34,918 nucleotides of DNA from Nostoc sp. 106C (GCF_002154725.1 NZ_MTAW01000150.1:1-34918); one strand, 5' to 3'; numbered from the stretch's first letter, positions 25,616 to 34,025 are shown. Numbers and translations are program-made. The notes: a model not told the origin generated them from the letters alone.

Positions 25616-27172
25616 TTAGTTGCTCCCTGCTGAGTCTGAATTACGCTGTCTCCTTGAATGCTGAGGATTGCCAGTATCTGCATTGGAACTATTACCACCT
25701 GCTGCATTTAAAGCAGTTTTGATCCGAATCTTGTTGCCCGAAACTAAGTTCGCTTGTCCATCGGTGACCACTTTATCGCCTGGTTGCACTCCTTTCTCAA
25801 TCACATCTAAGCCATTAATGGTGTTGCTGACAGTTACAGGCACATTTTCTACCGTCATATCCGGTTTAACCACAAAGACAAACTGCCCATTCGGGCCATT
25901 CTGAACGGCTTGGGCGGGAACAACGATCGCATTTGGTTGTTGAGTCAGCGTCAGTGTTGTGTTCACATATTGACCGGGAAACAACTGTCCCTGAGCATTG
26001 TCAAAGTCGCCAATCAACTGAATTGTTCCTGTGGTGTTATCAACCGTATTATTAATAAATGACAAAACACCAGGTATTGGGGTATTACTGCCAGAAAAGG
26101 TCACATCTACCTTCAACTTGCCATTCTGCATATACTTTTGCACTTGGGGTAGATTGGATTCTGGGATAGAAAAGGCAACCTGAATCGGTTGAATTTTGGC
26201 GATTGTTACCAGGGGATTGGTGCTGTTGGTTTGAACCACGTTACCCTGAGTCACGAGAATGTTACCAGCACGACCATCGATCGGGGCATAAATTTTCGTG
26301 TATGACAATTGCACTTGAGTATTTTGCAATGCGCCTTCATCAGCACTAACAACCGCCTCGGCATTTTTGATCGCCGCCTGATCGCCTTGGACAACAGCCT
26401 GGGCATTCTTAATTCCTACTTGGTCGCTGTTTACCACTGCTTGAGCATTGGCGATCGCTTCTCGATCTGCTTGAATAGTTGCTAAATCTGCCCGGCTATT
26501 AGTAGTGTATTGCTGCGCTTGATCCTGGCTAATTGCTCCCTGCTTAAACAACGTCGTGTAACGGTTGCTTTGTGCTTGGGCGTATTGGGCTTGGGCTTGA
26601 TCCTTGGCTAAAGTCGCCTCAGCTTGTCTGACTAATCCTTGGTCTTTGGCTAAAGTGGCTCTGGCTTGATCTATTTGTCCCAAATCTTTGGCTAGAGTAG
26701 CTCTGGCTTGCTGTACCTGTGCTTGGTCTTTAGCTAAAGTGCCTTGAGCTTGCTGAATTGCCGCAGTTTCGGTTCGCTCATCCAGCGTAAATAGCAGCTG
26801 TCCTTTATGTACTTGTTGACCTTTCTTAAAATAAACTCCAGTAATCCGCCCGCTAGCTTGAGGTGTAACCGCTACCGTAGACCAAGCTTGTACATTGCCG
26901 ATCGCCTGCAATTGCACAGGAACTGTTTTTTGGGTAACTGTCGCTACGGTTACAGGTGTTACTTGCTGCCTTCTATTGTTAGATCTGGCTGCTTTACTGG
27001 GTTGAGTAAACGCACGCATTCCAAAGAATATCAGCATCGCTAGCAGCGTAATACCAATTAGTTTTTTCCAGTTGGATCGAACTGTTTTAGAAAGTGAGGG
27101 TTTTGCAAAATTAAAGTCAACACCATAATATTGCTGAATATCACTTGGAGAATCATCATCAAAAGTGTTCAT
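25616..27172 (-). CDS. Membrane fusion protein (periplasmic adaptor) of the RND pump
   Basis: A 518-residue HlyD/AcrA/MdtA-type adaptor linking the RND pump to an outer-membrane channel. A cytoplasmic N-terminus of about 36 residues is followed by one membrane helix (LIGITLLAMLIFFGMRAF, 38-55). The barrel-lipoyl region begins near 70; GRITGVYFKKGQQVHKGQLL (109-127) is the first lipoyl half and IYAPIDGRAGNI the second. Between them is a long alpha-hairpin made of 14-residue repeats: four ATLAKDQ-type units at 140-195 and three AxAVV..D units at 243-284. The C-terminus is Asn/Ser-rich. First gene of the operon, three bases before RND copy 2. No outer-membrane channel gene is in the window. Confidence 0.94.
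   Translation of the reverse strand: MNTFDDDSPSDIQQYYGVDFNFAKPSLSKTVRSNWKKLIGITLLAMLIFFGMRAFTQPSKAARSNNRRQQVTPVTVATVTQKTVPVQLQAIGNVQAWSTVAVTPQASGRITGVYFKKGQQVHKGQLLFTLDERTETAAIQQAQGTLAKDQAQVQQARATLAKDLGQIDQARATLAKDQGLVRQAEATLAKDQAQAQYAQAQSNRYTTLFKQGAISQDQAQQYTTNSRADLATIQADREAIANAQAVVNSDQVGIKNAQAVVQGDQAAIKNAEAVVSADEGALQNTQVQLSYTKIYAPIDGRAGNILVTQGNVVQTNSTNPLVTIAKIQPIQVAFSIPESNLPQVQKYMQNGKLKVDVTFSGSNTPIPGVLSFINNTVDNTTGTIQLIGDFDNAQGQLFPGQYVNTTLTLTQQPNAIVVPAQAVQNGPNGQFVFVVKPDMTVENVPVTVSNTINGLDVIEKGVQPGDKVVTDGQANLVSGNKIRIKTALNAAGGNSSNADTGNPQHSRRQRNSDSAGSN
26588..26755 (-). repeat. 42-bp tandem repeats encoding 14-residue coiled-coil units
   Basis: Four successive 14-codon units (QQAQGTLAKDQAQV, QQARATLAKDLGQI, DQARATLAKDQGLV, RQAEATLAKDQAQA) form one arm of the adaptor hairpin. 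A matching set of three diverged 14-codon units lies at 26321-26446 on the other arm. Two heptads per unit means each repeat adds whole helical turns. Confidence 0.8.
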
Positions 27173-27303
27173 AATTTTGAACTTTGGATAAATTACATTG
27201 TAAAAAGTGAAACCTAGAAAACTTAAGAGATAGTTTTACGTTCATAATTTACTTACCTTCAAATAAAGTTTTTCAATAAAAGAAACGGCTATAACTGAGT
27301 TAT

Positions 27304-27512
27304 GGTGGGCTATGCCTAGGCTGTTCACTTTGATGAAATTTGGGCGTTTTTGGTTCATGCTATTTTCGTCTAGTGTCATTGCGAGCGAAGCGACGCAATC
27401 GCAAATATTCTGGGATTGTTTCGTCGTTCCTCCTCGCAATGACAACACAGATTTTGCATGATTTTTTAACTACTAAAAAGCTACGGAGTCAACACCCTAG
27501 GCTTTGCCCACC
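27304..27512. repeat. Outer inverted repeat pair, 209-bp MITE-like unit
   Basis: GGTGGGCTATGCCTAGG at 27304-27320 is matched in reverse complement by CCTAGGCTTTGCCCACC at 27496-27512 (15 of 17 bases). The pair encloses a second palindromic element at 27375-27443. There is no transposase gene; the layout resembles a non-autonomous element that took in another repeat. Confidence 0.6.
27375..27443. repeat. GTCATTGCGAG inverted-repeat element
   Basis: Ends GTCATTGCGAG and CTCGCAATGAC are perfect 11-base inverted repeats, followed inward by GCGAAGCGACG/CGTCGTTCC-like and CAATC/GATTG arms, so the whole 69 bases can fold into one long hairpin. GTCATTGCGAGCGAAGCGAAGCAATC-type repeats are abundant in many bacterial, including cyanobacterial, genomes. 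Confidence 0.8.
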
Positions 27513-27528
27513 CTACAGACTACAGACA

Positions 27529-28530
27529 CTAAAAAATAATGAATTTTATGTTATCTATATTGATATTTCTTTGCAGAAACTTGAGAGCTTTTCTTTCTAG
27601 CTGCCGGACTTGCGCTCTAGTAATATCCATACGTCGAGCAATTTCTGATAAAGAGATTCCATTTCCGTCTACCAAGCCAAAATGCAAAATTAAGACTTCT
27701 TGTTGTTGCTGAGGCAGATTTGATAATAGTTTTTGAATATCTTTATTCAGGGATTCTTCAGCAGCATAGCTATTAACGGATGCTCTATCATCTTCTATTA
27801 AATCTCGTAATTCTGTCTCTTGTTTTGGCCCGACTTTCATCTCTAGAGATACAGGTTGACGGGCTAAAAGTAAATACTCCCGAATCTGACTAGGTTCTAA
27901 AGCTAGTACATCAGCAATTTCCTTAGTGCTGGGAATACGACCCAGCTTTTGAGATAATTCTTGCTGAAGGCGTTGAATTTTGTTTAACTTCTCATGTACT
28001 TGAATTGGTAGTCGAATAGTGCGTCCTTTTTGAACTATTCCTCGCGTAATTCCTTGACGAATCCACCAGTAAGCATAGGTTGAAAACTTATATCCCAGAG
28101 TCGGATCGAATTTCTCAACTCCTCTTTCCAAACCTAAAGTACCTTCTTGAATTAAATCTAGAAGTTCTAAATTACGTTTCTGATATTGCTTGGCAATTGA
28201 CACCACCAGCCGGAGATTAGCCGCGATCATTTTCTGTTTAGCTTTTTTTCCTTGATTTAGCTGCTGAAGTAATTCCTCTTCTCTCAGCTGCATCTGGTTA
28301 GCCCATTCTTGCAGTGTCGGTGTACGCTTTAATTCAAGCGTCAATTTTTCCTTGACTGCAATTATTGCCATCATCCGCTGAACTTGTTGAGCAAAAAAAA
28401 TCTCTTGCTCATGGGTTAATAAAGGTATCCGACCAATTTCTTGAAGATAGGTACGCACTAGATCGGTTGTTGGTTGAGAGGCTTTGTTTGTGTTATTAGC
28501 TTCAGTTTCTGACAATTTTAAGTTTCTCAT
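27529..28530 (-). CDS. Group 2 RNA polymerase sigma factor (RpoD family)
   Basis: A 333-residue non-essential type primary-like sigma factor. Region 1.2: TTDLVRTYLQEIGRIPLLTHEQE (from about 21); region 2: NLRLVVSIAKQYQKRNLELLDLIQEGTLGL and FSTYAYWWIRQGITRGI, the -10 recognition helix; region 3: IRLPIQVHEKLNKI; region 4: ISLSEIARRMDITRAQVRQLERKALKFL, the -35 reader. It lacks the long acidic region 1.1 of RpoD/SigA. Cyanobacteria have several such sigmas (SigB-E type) for stress, light and nutrient control; I cannot say which one. Compared with typical members the end after region 4 is a short hydrophobic NIDNIKFIIF. The membrane protein gene upstream ends 20 bases before its start, so they may be co-transcribed. 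Confidence 0.93.
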   Translation of the reverse strand: MRNLKLSETEANNTNKASQPTTDLVRTYLQEIGRIPLLTHEQEIFFAQQVQRMMAIIAVKEKLTLELKRTPTLQEWANQMQLREEELLQQLNQGKKAKQKMIAANLRLVVSIAKQYQKRNLELLDLIQEGTLGLERGVEKFDPTLGYKFSTYAYWWIRQGITRGIVQKGRTIRLPIQVHEKLNKIQRLQQELSQKLGRIPSTKEIADVLALEPSQIREYLLLARQPVSLEMKVGPKQETELRDLIEDDRASVNSYAAEESLNKDIQKLLSNLPQQQQEVLILHFGLVDGNGISLSEIARRMDITRAQVRQLERKALKFLQRNINIDNIKFIIF

Positions 28531-28550
28531 AATGCGTAAGCTAACTCCTG

Positions 28551-29456
28551 TTAATTAGAATGTTTAGTATTAGAGAAAAAACGCAGGTAATGACTCGGAT
28601 AAGCATAGAGGTTTTTATAAAGAAACCAGGTATCAATTACTAGTTCCATGAGGGCAATCAATACCCAGATTGCTAAAGAAAAAATTACAGGTAGGCTGAG
28701 ATCGGGAAACTTTCTTTGTACATCGACAATACCGAATAACAACAAAAACAATAGTGAAACTCCTAGCAGGAAAGACAATTTAGTAATTGCCAGAATGAAA
28801 CGGCTTACCTCCAGGATACGATTGTAAAGTCGAGAAAATCTTTCTAAGATTTCTTCCATGTTATTGATAACAAGTAGAATTTGTTGCAAATGTAAATGTG
28901 TACTCAAGGAGCATTGTTGCTGGACTTGAGAAGATTTATTTCTGAAATTCTCTAGCAACCTGCTTAAGGAAAGCGCTTCTACACTAGATTCGTAAATGGG
29001 AAAATCTTTTAAATGCAAAGGAACTAAATAATTAATTACTACTATCAGAGTTTCATCAAAATTATTTAATTCAGAAGGAAGAGATTGAGTCAGACGAATC
29101 AGTTGGTCAATTTGAATCTGAAGTGTATAGTAGTCTTCATATCGCCGTTGGGCTATCAATTGGCTAGTAAACGTCAAAAAAACTATTAACACTCCTAATA
29201 AAGCAGCCAGGGATTGAGAGACAGCAGAAAAAAATTCGATCGCTACATCTTTATGTACTGTCATCCAAGGAGCATTTTTCCGCATGGCAAAAGCCAAAGT
29301 GCCAATAAATACAAATCCTACAATTGGTAGTTGATAACGGGTAAGTGTGATTATTACCTTCTGTACTAAGGGAATAGTACAGAGTCGAACCAAGATTTGG
29401 AGACCCTGCACAGGTTCGCCAATTTGCAATTTTTGGCCTTTACTGTGGTTTGACAT
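28551..29456 (-). CDS. Unrecognised four-helix membrane protein
   Basis: A 301-residue protein of no family I recognise. Hydrophobic segments at about 44-60 (LPIVGFVFIGTLAFAM), 78-102 (AVSQSLAALLGVLIVFLTF), 218-245 (ILAITKLSFLLGVSLLFLLLF) and 255-277 (LPVIFSLAIWVLIALMELVI). The 115-residue middle (about 103-216) is helical, polar and rich in leucine, with heptad-like patterns, so probably a cytoplasmic coiled coil between two membrane hairpins. No catalytic motif. It lies between the protease gene (63 bases upstream) and the sigma factor (20 bases downstream), all minus strand, which might hint at membrane signalling to the sigma factor, but nothing in the protein looks like a known anti-sigma. 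Confidence 0.75.
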   Translation of the reverse strand: MSNHSKGQKLQIGEPVQGLQILVRLCTIPLVQKVIITLTRYQLPIVGFVFIGTLAFAMRKNAPWMTVHKDVAIEFFSAVSQSLAALLGVLIVFLTFTSQLIAQRRYEDYYTLQIQIDQLIRLTQSLPSELNNFDETLIVVINYLVPLHLKDFPIYESSVEALSLSRLLENFRNKSSQVQQQCSLSTHLHLQQILLVINNMEEILERFSRLYNRILEVSRFILAITKLSFLLGVSLLFLLLFGIVDVQRKFPDLSLPVIFSLAIWVLIALMELVIDTWFLYKNLYAYPSHYLRFFSNTKHSN

Positions 29457-29519
29457 GATGGAAACATGCAGTTCCTGGCTTGTTGACGATAGTAGATATT
29501 GTCAAAAGTATTTCTATGC

Positions 29520-30800
29520 TTATTTTTTAGACTGGAGGCTTACATGATTTGCCTCGGCTTGAATCAATTTACTCAGGTCAGCAACGGCACTAGCATACTG
29601 AGGATCGGCTAACGTTCCTAAAGCATGATTTTGAGCCATCTGTTTCTGTTGTGCTTCGGTTAAGGCCACGGTAATATCTGGTGAAATGCCAACATGATTG
29701 ATATCTCGACCTTTGGGTGTGTAGTATTTAGCGATCGTCAGTTTTAACCCCGAACCATCTTCTAGCGGTTCTACAGATTGAACTAAACCTTTACCAAAGG
29801 TGCGAGTCCCTACTAACTGGGCACGATTATCATCTTGTAACGCACCAGCAAGAATTTCACTAGCACTAGCAGACCCTTGATCGACCAGGATAACCAAGGG
29901 TTTATTGGTTAAGGGATGTCCATTGGCTTCGTATTGCTCTTTGACTTGGTTTCGATTTACCAAAGAGACGATTGTTCCTTGCTTCAACCACATACTGGCA
30001 ATTTTCAAACTTGCATCCAGCAATCCACCTGGATCGTTGCGCAAATCCAAAACATATCCTTGCACCTGTTGTTTTTCTAATGCTTGAATTGCCCGACGCA
30101 TCTGCGCTGGAGCCGTGTCTGTAAATTGTGGTAGTCGAATATAGCCAATCTTGCCTGTTGCTGTTGTTTGTGTACGGTAAGTCACGGGACTCACATCAAT
30201 TTTGGCTCGGGTGAGTGGGAAAGTTTGCAGTTGACTACGCCGTTGAATTGTGAGTGTCACCTTAGTTCCCGCCGCACCCTGAATCCGCTTGACAGCATCG
30301 TTGATCTTCATTCCCTGAGTTGGCTGGTCGTCGATTTTGACAATCACATCCTCCGGTAAAATACCCGCTTTGAAAGCAGGTGTTCCTTCAATTGGAGCAA
30401 CAACAGTTAACGCTTTAGTTTTCTCATTCTCTGCTAGTTCCAGACCGACACCATTGAGATTGCCAGCTAGTTCGTTATCCAGATCCTCGAATTCTTGGGG
30501 GTCATAGAATTCCGTATAGCGATCGCCTAATTTTCCCACCATTTCTTGAATTGCTGCATAAGCTTGTTCTTTAGAACTGTAGGTGCGGTTAACATACTGT
30601 TGTCTCACAGCTTTCCAGTCTTGATTGTTAAAGCTGCTATCAACATAATTGCGATCTAGAATTTGCCACACCTGGTCTACGAGTTTTTGTGGACTGGCTT
30701 GGGACTCTCCCAGACTTTTGGCAGCATAGAAACTAGTTCCTGTCAGGATTGCTGCTGTAATTACAAGTTCTATGGTAGTTAATAATTTTTGCTTTAACAT
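29520..30800 (-). CDS. Carboxy-terminal processing protease, S41 family (CtpA-like)
   Basis: A 426-residue serine protease of the tail-specific/CtpA family, exported or anchored by an N-terminal helix (ELVITAAILTGTSFYAA, 11-27). After a helical region, the PDZ domain (about 112-188) has GVGLEL, GTPAFKAGILPEDVIVKID. The protease core has LDLRNDPGG (251-259), Ser312 in GSASASEI and Lys337 in TFGKGLVQ, the Ser/Lys dyad with the 25-residue spacing of D1 protease. Cyanobacteria carry several paralogues (CtpA matures photosystem II D1; CtpB and CtpC have other roles); which one this is cannot be settled by eye. It lies in a minus-strand run with a small lipoprotein upstream and a membrane protein downstream. 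Confidence 0.93.
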   Translation of the reverse strand: MLKQKLLTTIELVITAAILTGTSFYAAKSLGESQASPQKLVDQVWQILDRNYVDSSFNNQDWKAVRQQYVNRTYSSKEQAYAAIQEMVGKLGDRYTEFYDPQEFEDLDNELAGNLNGVGLELAENEKTKALTVVAPIEGTPAFKAGILPEDVIVKIDDQPTQGMKINDAVKRIQGAAGTKVTLTIQRRSQLQTFPLTRAKIDVSPVTYRTQTTATGKIGYIRLPQFTDTAPAQMRRAIQALEKQQVQGYVLDLRNDPGGLLDASLKIASMWLKQGTIVSLVNRNQVKEQYEANGHPLTNKPLVILVDQGSASASEILAGALQDDNRAQLVGTRTFGKGLVQSVEPLEDGSGLKLTIAKYYTPKGRDINHVGISPDITVALTEAQQKQMAQNHALGTLADPQYASAVADLSKLIQAEANHVSLQSKK

Positions 30801-30888
30801 ACTGCAACTGAATAAGGATAGATTTACAAAAACTAGTGCACAGAAATGCTACGAATCTCTTTAAGCTCATATTTAAAACGCGAACAAA

Positions 30889-31278
30889 CTACTGAGAATT
30901 CTCCTGAGATTGCCCTTGATGATGAGAATAAGCAGTCTTGAAAATCTGTTGAATTTTAGTTTTTTGATCGGCGTTAAGATTCAGACTAGACAAGGCGTTA
31001 CGCATTTTTTCGCCTTGTTGCAATTTTGCTGACAACTGTTTGACTTGATCTGGAGTTAAAATCGCCTCAATTTGCTGACGAACTGCTTCGCGGTGCTGAC
31101 CACGTTGTGAAGTATCTGCTTTAGAAGTGTTTGTTGTAGGTGCATTTTCAGAAACATTTGTCCCGGAGTTGTCGCCTTGAGACGCATCTGGAGATTTAGA
31201 ACTGGTACAACCTGTCACTCCTCCAATGAGGATAGTTGCAAGTAAGAGAGTTGGTACAATTATTTGTTTCTTTAACAT
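30889..31278 (-). CDS. Small lipoprotein, Spy/CpxP-like
   Basis: A 129-residue lipoprotein. I choose the ATG at 31278 because GGAG stands six bases before it and it gives a clean signal: KK, a hydrophobic core and lipobox VTGC with Cys24; the upstream ATG at 31290 would overlap that SD. The mature part begins with a Ser/Thr/Asn-rich linker, then two helical LTxxQ-like segments: LTPDQVKQLSAKL and LNADQKTKIQQIF, the pattern of Spy/CpxP periplasmic chaperones. A His/Gln-rich tail ends it. It stands next to and divergent from a NarL-type two-component pair, and Spy/CpxP proteins are commonly targets of envelope-stress systems. The family call is from short motifs only. Confidence 0.65.
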   Translation of the reverse strand: MLKKQIIVPTLLLATILIGGVTGCTSSKSPDASQGDNSGTNVSENAPTTNTSKADTSQRGQHREAVRQQIEAILTPDQVKQLSAKLQQGEKMRNALSSLNLNADQKTKIQQIFKTAYSHHQGQSQENSQ

Positions 31279-31603
31279 TTGCCGCTCCATCTGGTGTTAT
31301 ATGTAATCAAATGAATGTCTGAAAAGTCGCTACCTTGATTACACAGCTAATCTTAAAAGTTGGAATAGGTCAGCGCATGAAGTAAAGTTCCTAACTTTAG
31401 TAGGAAAAAAGTAATTAAGTTATTGTGACTTTTGTCCTAGTTGAGAAATAGTTAATCAGTCAAAACGGCTCTAAATATATTGCAGACAAATTCGTTATAT
31501 AGAAAGAAGAGTTTAATCATCCACAGCATCCAGATACCAACTACTTTGCAAAGTAGAGTATCTCAAGCCCTCATTCACGCTTTGCAACTTTCAAAGGATT
31601 GAT
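31279..31603. other. Divergent region between lipoprotein and sensor kinase
   Basis: 325 bases with divergent genes on both sides, so it should hold both promoters. It is AT-rich; I see no gene, no strong hairpin and no clear -35/-10 pair. Confidence 0.5.
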
Positions 31604-32890
31604 GTGTTGTTTGACTACCTGTTCCCTTCTAAGATTGGGAAAATACCTCTAGTTTCGTTGCTCCAGCCATTGAGTTGGAACAGTTATATGTTTCGTCTAA
31701 CATACCGATCATTTCGACTGTTGCTTTACCTGGAGTGGCTGCTGTTAGTCACGGCAGTATTCATGGAAGTGTTGTTGCCGTTCAGTTTATGTTGGTCTTT
31801 ATTGCTGCGAGTTCTGGCGATCGCTGTTTTTGGTTTGATGGGCTTTCTACTGCCAACAGTCAAACTAGGAACAAAATTATTGTACACAGTTATAGAATTC
31901 GGTTTTATTTGGGTACTAGCAACTCAATCTGAATTATCTACTCGCTCCGTTTTTCTACTGTGCTTGGTGCTAGTAATGCGGAGTTGTTTGATATTTAAGC
32001 GATCTGGACAGTTAACTGTCTTGGGTTTATCTTTTATTTCCTATGGAACAATACTTCTGTCAAAACCCATTGTGCCAGGTAAGTTCCCAATAATAGTCTG
32101 GGATTGGCGGTTGAGTAATTTGTTGTTGTTTAGCTTGACGCTGATATTTGCTTTATTGTTGATTAATGCCTTGCTTGCAGAACGGCAGAGTCGAGAACAA
32201 CTGGAGATTGCCCATCGGGAATTAGAGATTACCCATCAGCAATTGCAGCAGTATGCACTACGCATTGAAGATCAGGCAACTTTGCAGGAACGCAACCGCA
32301 TTGCCCGCGAAATTCACGATGGACTAGGACACACTCTATCTGCCCAAGCCATTCAGATTAATAATACTCTGTTGTTCTGGGAATCAAATCCAGACAAGTC
32401 CTTGACTTTCCTCAAACAAGCCAAGCAACAGGGAGCTGAGGCGCTGCTGGAAATTCGGCGTTCAGTTTCTGTTTTGCGATCCAACCCATTACAGGGACAA
32501 TCCCTTGAATCAGCAATTAAGAAGCTACTGAAAGACTTTCAGCAAACTACAGGTATAGAACCTGCTTACAAAATCGATGTGCCATTCTCTTTACCAACAG
32601 AAGTTAACACAACTCTTTACCGCATTGTGCAAGAATCGCTGACAAACATCTATAAACATGCCCAAGCCATAGGTGTAACTATTCAATTACAACAGCAGGC
32701 TCAGAAGCTTAATCTATCGATCGAGGATAATGGAAAAGGGTTTGATCCAAATCAAAATACAACTGGGTTTGGACTCCAAGGAATGCGAGAACGAGCGCTA
32801 GCGCTAGGTGGTCAGTTTCATCTCCAGAGTCAACCTGGAACAGGTTGCCGCATCTATGTTTCATTTCCTCTTTCAAAATTGTTGCTATGA
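31604..32890 (+). CDS. NarL/DesK-type membrane histidine kinase
   Basis: A 428-residue sensor kinase of the HisKA_3 class. About six membrane helices fill residues 35-190 with only short loops, so the signal is probably sensed in or at the membrane, as in DesK or LiaS. A coiled coil (193-225) leads to the dimerisation box with phospho-acceptor His238 in RNRIAREIHDGLGHTLSAQ. The ATPase domain has RIVQESLTNIYKHA, EDNGKGFDP and GFGLQGMRERALALGG. The start is GTG, with AAAGGA placed well before it; the next ATG at 31688 would remove 28 residues. It overlaps the response regulator by four bases (ATGA), so the two are translationally coupled. Confidence 0.93.
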   Translation: MLFDYLFPSKIGKIPLVSLLQPLSWNSYMFRLTYRSFRLLLYLEWLLLVTAVFMEVLLPFSLCWSLLLRVLAIAVFGLMGFLLPTVKLGTKLLYTVIEFGFIWVLATQSELSTRSVFLLCLVLVMRSCLIFKRSGQLTVLGLSFISYGTILLSKPIVPGKFPIIVWDWRLSNLLLFSLTLIFALLLINALLAERQSREQLEIAHRELEITHQQLQQYALRIEDQATLQERNRIAREIHDGLGHTLSAQAIQINNTLLFWESNPDKSLTFLKQAKQQGAEALLEIRRSVSVLRSNPLQGQSLESAIKKLLKDFQQTTGIEPAYKIDVPFSLPTEVNTTLYRIVQESLTNIYKHAQAIGVTIQLQQQAQKLNLSIEDNGKGFDPNQNTTGFGLQGMRERALALGGQFHLQSQPGTGCRIYVSFPLSKLLL

Positions 32891-33534
32891 TTCGGATTTT
32901 GTTAGTTGACGATCAAGTCCTCATTCGCCAGGGCATTAAAAGTTTGCTGGAGTCCAATTCTGATATGCAAGTGATCGGCGAAGCCGAGAATGGGCAACGG
33001 GCGCTTGAGCAGATTCCCACACTACAACCCGATATTGTGTTAATGGATATCCGGATGCCTGTAATGGACGGAGTCGCAGCAACAGGAGCGATCGCGCAAA
33101 ATTATCCAGACACGAAAGTTCTTGTTCTAACTACGTTCGATGATGATGAGTACGTTTCGCAAGCGATGCGATTGGGTGCTAGGGGTTATTTGCTCAAGGA
33201 TACTGAACCAGATGAACTGGCTTTAGCAATTCGATCTGTCTACAAGGGACATACCCAGCTGGGCCCAGGATTGTTTGAAAAGGCGATTTTGCTTAGCACA
33301 ATACCCACTCCATCTATTGACCCTCCAAAAGAATTAGCACAACTCACAGCTAGAGAGTTAGACGTATTGCATTTAATTGCCTCTGGAGCGAATAACCGTG
33401 AGATTGCTGCATCGCTGTTTCTTTCGGAAAATACTGTTAAGAACTATGTCACAAATATTCTCAGCCACTTAAACTTGCGCGATCGCACTCAGGCCGCCTT
33501 GCTTGCCCAGTCTCTATTCGGTCATCTTAAGTAG
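32887..33534 (+). CDS. NarL/LuxR-type response regulator
   Basis: A 215-residue transcription factor paired with the kinase upstream. The start at 32887 gives MIRILLVDDQ and the ATGA overlap with the kinase stop; a longer frame from 32845 lies inside the kinase gene and is unlikely. Receiver domain: acidic pair at 8-9, phospho-acceptor Asp54 in VLMDIRMPVMDG, Thr in LTTFDDDEY, Lys in YLLKDTEPDE. The LuxR-type DNA-binding domain (about 148-212) has LTARELDVLHLIASGANNRE and LFLSENTVKNYVTNILSHL. Targets cannot be read; the divergent Spy-like lipoprotein and nearby protease are candidates by position. Confidence 0.95.
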   Translation: MIRILLVDDQVLIRQGIKSLLESNSDMQVIGEAENGQRALEQIPTLQPDIVLMDIRMPVMDGVAATGAIAQNYPDTKVLVLTTFDDDEYVSQAMRLGARGYLLKDTEPDELALAIRSVYKGHTQLGPGLFEKAILLSTIPTPSIDPPKELAQLTARELDVLHLIASGANNREIAASLFLSENTVKNYVTNILSHLNLRDRTQAALLAQSLFGHLK

Positions 33535-33539
33535 CTTCA

Positions 33540-33800
33540 GTAGTGCCGGATTGCCGCCTCCTGTCGAAATTGTCGGGTAGCAGGATGTTATTGCTATAAT
33601 CCCGCCGCCTCGCTCCCCATGCGGCACTGCTTTCCACTTTGGATGGGATTGCAATCAATACGGTTCGGTTAAGAAAATTCATTGACAAAAAAGTTCACAA
33701 ATAATTACTAAACAAAAAACCGAACAATTATTTTGGAGGGGGCTTGGGGGACGCAACCGTGCCCCAATCGGGGGTTTGGGGGAGAATCCCCCAAATCTTG
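33540..33800. other. Intergenic hairpins after the response regulator
   Basis: The first part holds a long-range inverted pair, TAGTGCCG near 33541 and CGGCACTG near 33622, with GCCGCCTC repeated directly (33553 and 33604). The second holds a strong hairpin GTTTGGGGGA-GAA-TCCCCCAAAT at 33774-33796, just after a G-rich run GGAGGGGGCTTGGGGG. The latter resembles G-rich cyanobacterial intergenic repeats. One of these may end the two-component transcript, but neither has a proper T-run. Confidence 0.5.
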
Positions 33801-33815
33801 GTTTTTGTTCGACAG

Positions 33816-34025
33816 ATGAGAACTCTTATCACCTTAACTGAACCTTATTGGTCTATAATCGCTGCTGTCATTTCGTGGGTTGGGTTAATGCACAGTTATC
33901 GTTGGACTGTCGCAGATACAGTTGTGAATTTCGGTTGGGGAACTGATACGCCTTGGGCTATTGGCTATCTTTTGCTGGCTATTCTCTTTTTATATGTCGA
34001 TTGGCAAGAAAGAGATAAAATTTGA
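33816..34025 (+). CDS. Small membrane protein, unknown
   Basis: A 69-residue frame starting at the ATG at 33816: MRTLITLTEPYWSIIAAVIS, one hydrophobic helix at about 10-30, a polar loop with VVNFGWGTDTPWAIG and a second helix AIGYLLLAILFLYVDW, then a charged end QERDKI. Two membrane segments with a short tryptophan-rich loop look like a real small membrane protein rather than chance, but I recognise no family. An upstream in-frame ATG at 33744 would run through the G-rich repeat and is less likely. No convincing ribosome binding site is seen. Confidence 0.5.
   Translation: MRTLITLTEPYWSIIAAVISWVGLMHSYRWTVADTVVNFGWGTDTPWAIGYLLLAILFLYVDWQERDKI

Larger units (their letters stand above)
27173..27528. 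other. Intergenic region with nested inverted repeats
   Basis: 356 bases between the adaptor start and the sigma factor stop. Most of it is occupied by the two nested inverted repeats listed separately. Both flanking genes are on the minus strand, so this is the promoter side of the pump operon and the terminator side of the sigma gene. No gene is seen. Confidence 0.7.

Noticed and set aside
26588-26755. CRISPR-like periodicity in the adaptor gene
   Set aside because: The 42-base period is coding (14-residue coiled-coil units) with no spacers; no CRISPR array or cas gene is seen anywhere in the window.
27340-27600. Reading frames on both strands in the pump-sigma gap
   Set aside because: They translate the GTCATTGCGAG inverted repeat and have no protein features.
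32845-33534. Longer start for the NarL-type regulator
   Set aside because: The extra 14 residues lie inside the kinase gene; MIRILLVDDQ at 32887 is the natural receiver start and gives the ATGA overlap.
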